Positions 61,692 to 64,000 of a stretch of 64,000 nt of DNA are shown in pieces (within the stretch, counting starts at the first letter, position 1; each line of letters opens with the position of its first letter). The position numbers and the translations under genes were made by a program. The DNA comes from Polydactylus sextarius (Eukaryota > Chordata > Actinopteri > Polynemidae), in contig CM028914.1 of NCBI GenBank assembly GCA_016801845.1, forward strand, positions 20,845,272 to 20,909,271, given 5' to 3'. The notes below the pieces were generated by a model. That model searched no databases. It saw only the letters and a program-made list of their open reading frames with translations, and was not told the origin of the DNA.

Positions 61692-64000
61692 AACAGCTGT
61701 GTAAGCCTAAGTGTGACGATCAATGAAGCAGAGCAGTTGAACAGCATCAAGCTACTTTGTACTGCTGTAACAGAGCCACCAACTTAACACTGAATCTGTG
61801 CCGGCCCTCTGCTGTGGTACTTTAAAGGAAAGACTGAGGTGTAGTGGCAGAGCAGCAGACCTCCTGGGTGATGTGAGAGGAGCTGACTCTTTTCCTGGCT
61901 GGGCTGGTGTGGCCACAGCAGAGGAGTGCAATGGAACTGGCTCCCTCCATCACCCCCCTCCTCCCTCTCCCCCCCTCTCTCCCTCTCTTGCTCCTGTAGC
62001 AGAGCTGCTGCCCCGGGCTGTAGAGGTGCAGCAGGAAGGTTTCTCTACCATTGTAGTGAGTGTGCTGCCAGGATGCTGCAGTCAGACGAGGGGAAGGTCT
62101 CTGCTTTGCCACAAGCGGGCCAATGTCACACGCGTGACAGAGTGGGCAGGCTGTAAGAGGAATGAGGACAGACGCTCCCAGATAGGAGGCATACCCAGCC
62201 TGTGTGTCCATGTGACGGGGGCGTCTGCCGTGTTTTCTTACAGAGGAATAGGAAGGAGGCCGATTTTTGTCGTGATTGTTTATCTGCAGCAGTCAGAGAA
62301 TGTTTGTAATTAAGTCTGTGATAGAATGGTTGTTGATCCCAAGGATCATAGCAAATATGGCTTCACATGCCTTACTCCCAGCAAACAGCCTCTGACAAGG
62401 CTACTGCACTTTGTCTACTAAATGCTATTTGTGTTGCCTCCAATTGTATTATTGCATATTGTATGTCCCTGGCGTGGGCTAAGGAGCCCTAAGGGTTGAA
62501 GGCTAGAACAACGGCTCACAAAGTCCAGAGAGTGAGGTCAGCTCGTATTCAACTGTGTCTTATTTTAACCAGGTTATGTGGCAGGAGTGCAGGGGAGAAG
62601 CTGGGGCTAAGTGAAAATGCCACTCATTCCTGAAGAGTCCCTGGCCTCGTCAAGGTTAGTGGCTTGTCTTTGTAAGTTGAGGGATTGATGCATGAGCCTG
62701 TCTGGCGCTGAATTCAAAGTCCAAGGCTGTCACAGGCAGCAGCCCCCCCCCTTTCCCTCCCTCCCTCCCTTTGCAGGCTATCACAGGGCCCCGTCCTTCC
62801 CAACTTCTTAGCAGCCTGTCCTTTTGGGAACCTTGAGCAGCCCAGGCAAGGACACAGCGTCTGGTGCAGTAAGCCTGTGCAGAGGGGGAGGCTTTACGTA
62901 ATGTTCTGCTTTAAACATGGGTGTATGACTTCCCTGACACGGAGCAGTGCGGTGCAGAGCTGCACAGCTCACAGCACATGTCCCCTCTCCCCCCCTCCCG
63001 GATAAGGAGGGGGCAGAGAGATCCCTGCAACTTAATTATATCTTTCTCTTTTAAAAGCTTTCGTTTGAAATTAAATTTTCCCAGGCAATTAACTAAAGAG
63101 GAGTTTTCAGAATTTATGAATGAATGATGGATATATTGCACGGGATGACAGGGGAGAGAGGGATGGAGGGAGCAAGAGAGTGGGGGGGATGCATATGCAG
63201 GATATGCTTCGAGGTTGTGTCCCTGAGGTTTATTTCCATTGCAAAAAGGGTGAAGTTTGGGGAAATTCAGGCATCATTAAACTTTGTACCTGCGAGCTGC
63301 TCTTGTGTGCCACCAGCTGAACAACACTTCAGAGTTCACAGTACACCGTTCCACTGTCAATATTTGGGTTATTTTCAGTGTAAACCTGTGAACACTCACA
63401 TATTTTCACATTGCTTGGCTCTGCAAGATGTGTGGAAAATGGAAGCGTTGGGGTTTCCCCGCTGCCTCCTTCATTCAGACGAACATCTTATAGGTCGGAT
63501 GTAAGTTTCTGAATGATGTTACATTGTTATATGCTGCACACCCCCAAATCCTCTTTTGGCTTGAACTGTAATTGTGTAACTTTTTGGCTTCTAGTGATGA
63601 GCTGAATTGTTGCTGGGCAACAAGGGACCTGTGCGGGAGGCTGTGGAGAGTGGAGCTGTGTGAGTCCACATAGATCTGCAGCACATTACCCAGGTTTCCA
63701 AAGGAGGAATGTCACTGACCCCCCACCCCCCTCACTGCAACACCTCATATTTTTTTGGATATTAGTCCATGTTGGACAATTTGTTGTTTGTCCTGTATGA
63801 TATATTTCATCTGAGTGTCTCCTAAGGTGCAGAAAGACTGGCCTTGTAATGGCTGTGACATTTCAGATTCTCTTCACTCCATTTTAAATTTTCAATGAAT
63901 GCATAAAAATGACTCCCTGCACTTTCAAAAAATATCTTTTGTCAGAACATGGCACATCTCTCAGTTTTAAAAAAAAAATGCTTGTGCTCTCACACCACAA

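Noticed and set aside
61798..62313. 171-codon open frame on the + strand
   Set aside because: The frame is carried by GC-rich and pyrimidine-rich sequence, shows no known motif, and a 129-codon frame overlaps it on the other strand.

Overview
This is a 64 kb window of vertebrate nuclear DNA, most likely from a ray-finned (teleost, probably percomorph) fish. The reasons are GT-AG introns with partly very short lengths, abundant long (CA)n tracts, fish-type dispersed repeats, and two spliced protein genes of vertebrate families. Nothing in it is prokaryotic. The species cannot be named from the sequence.

The coding part lies in the left 19 kb and holds two genes arranged tail to tail. At 1-5190 (+) are the last seven coding exons of a six-transmembrane glycerophosphodiester phosphodiesterase of the GDPD4/GDPD5 (GDE2) group; the 5' exons lie left of the window. 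At 7495-19044 (-) is the SH3/SAM adaptor gene samsn1. Its C-terminal five exons (7495-9664) match the SAMSN1 family closely. Seven more exons upstream (13403-16685) join them in perfect phase and give an unusually long N-terminal region with a basic KRRPRK stretch. A possible ATG exon (19021-19092) would give a protein of about 601 residues. A TATA-box first exon at 9792-9913 suggests a second, internal promoter.

From 19 kb to 57 kb I find no convincing protein gene. The sequence is intergenic or intronic: unique DNA that may hold regulatory elements, old retroelement remains (an L2-type reverse transcriptase fragment at 20.4-21.0 kb, an L1-type ORF1 fragment at 47.9-48.3 kb), a tRNA-like SINE-type repeat at 26.8-27.1 kb, two blocks of a repeat of about 145 bp rich in AGGTCA half-sites (43.1-43.8 and 45.1-45.6 kb), and many microsatellites.

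At 57.0-57.44 kb a CpG-rich block ends in a good splice donor on the + strand. It looks like a non-coding first exon and promoter of a gene whose coding part lies right of the window; 57.44-64 kb would then be its first intron. In mammals the neighbour of SAMSN1 is NRIP1, which has non-coding 5' exons, so nrip1 is a candidate, but nothing here proves it.
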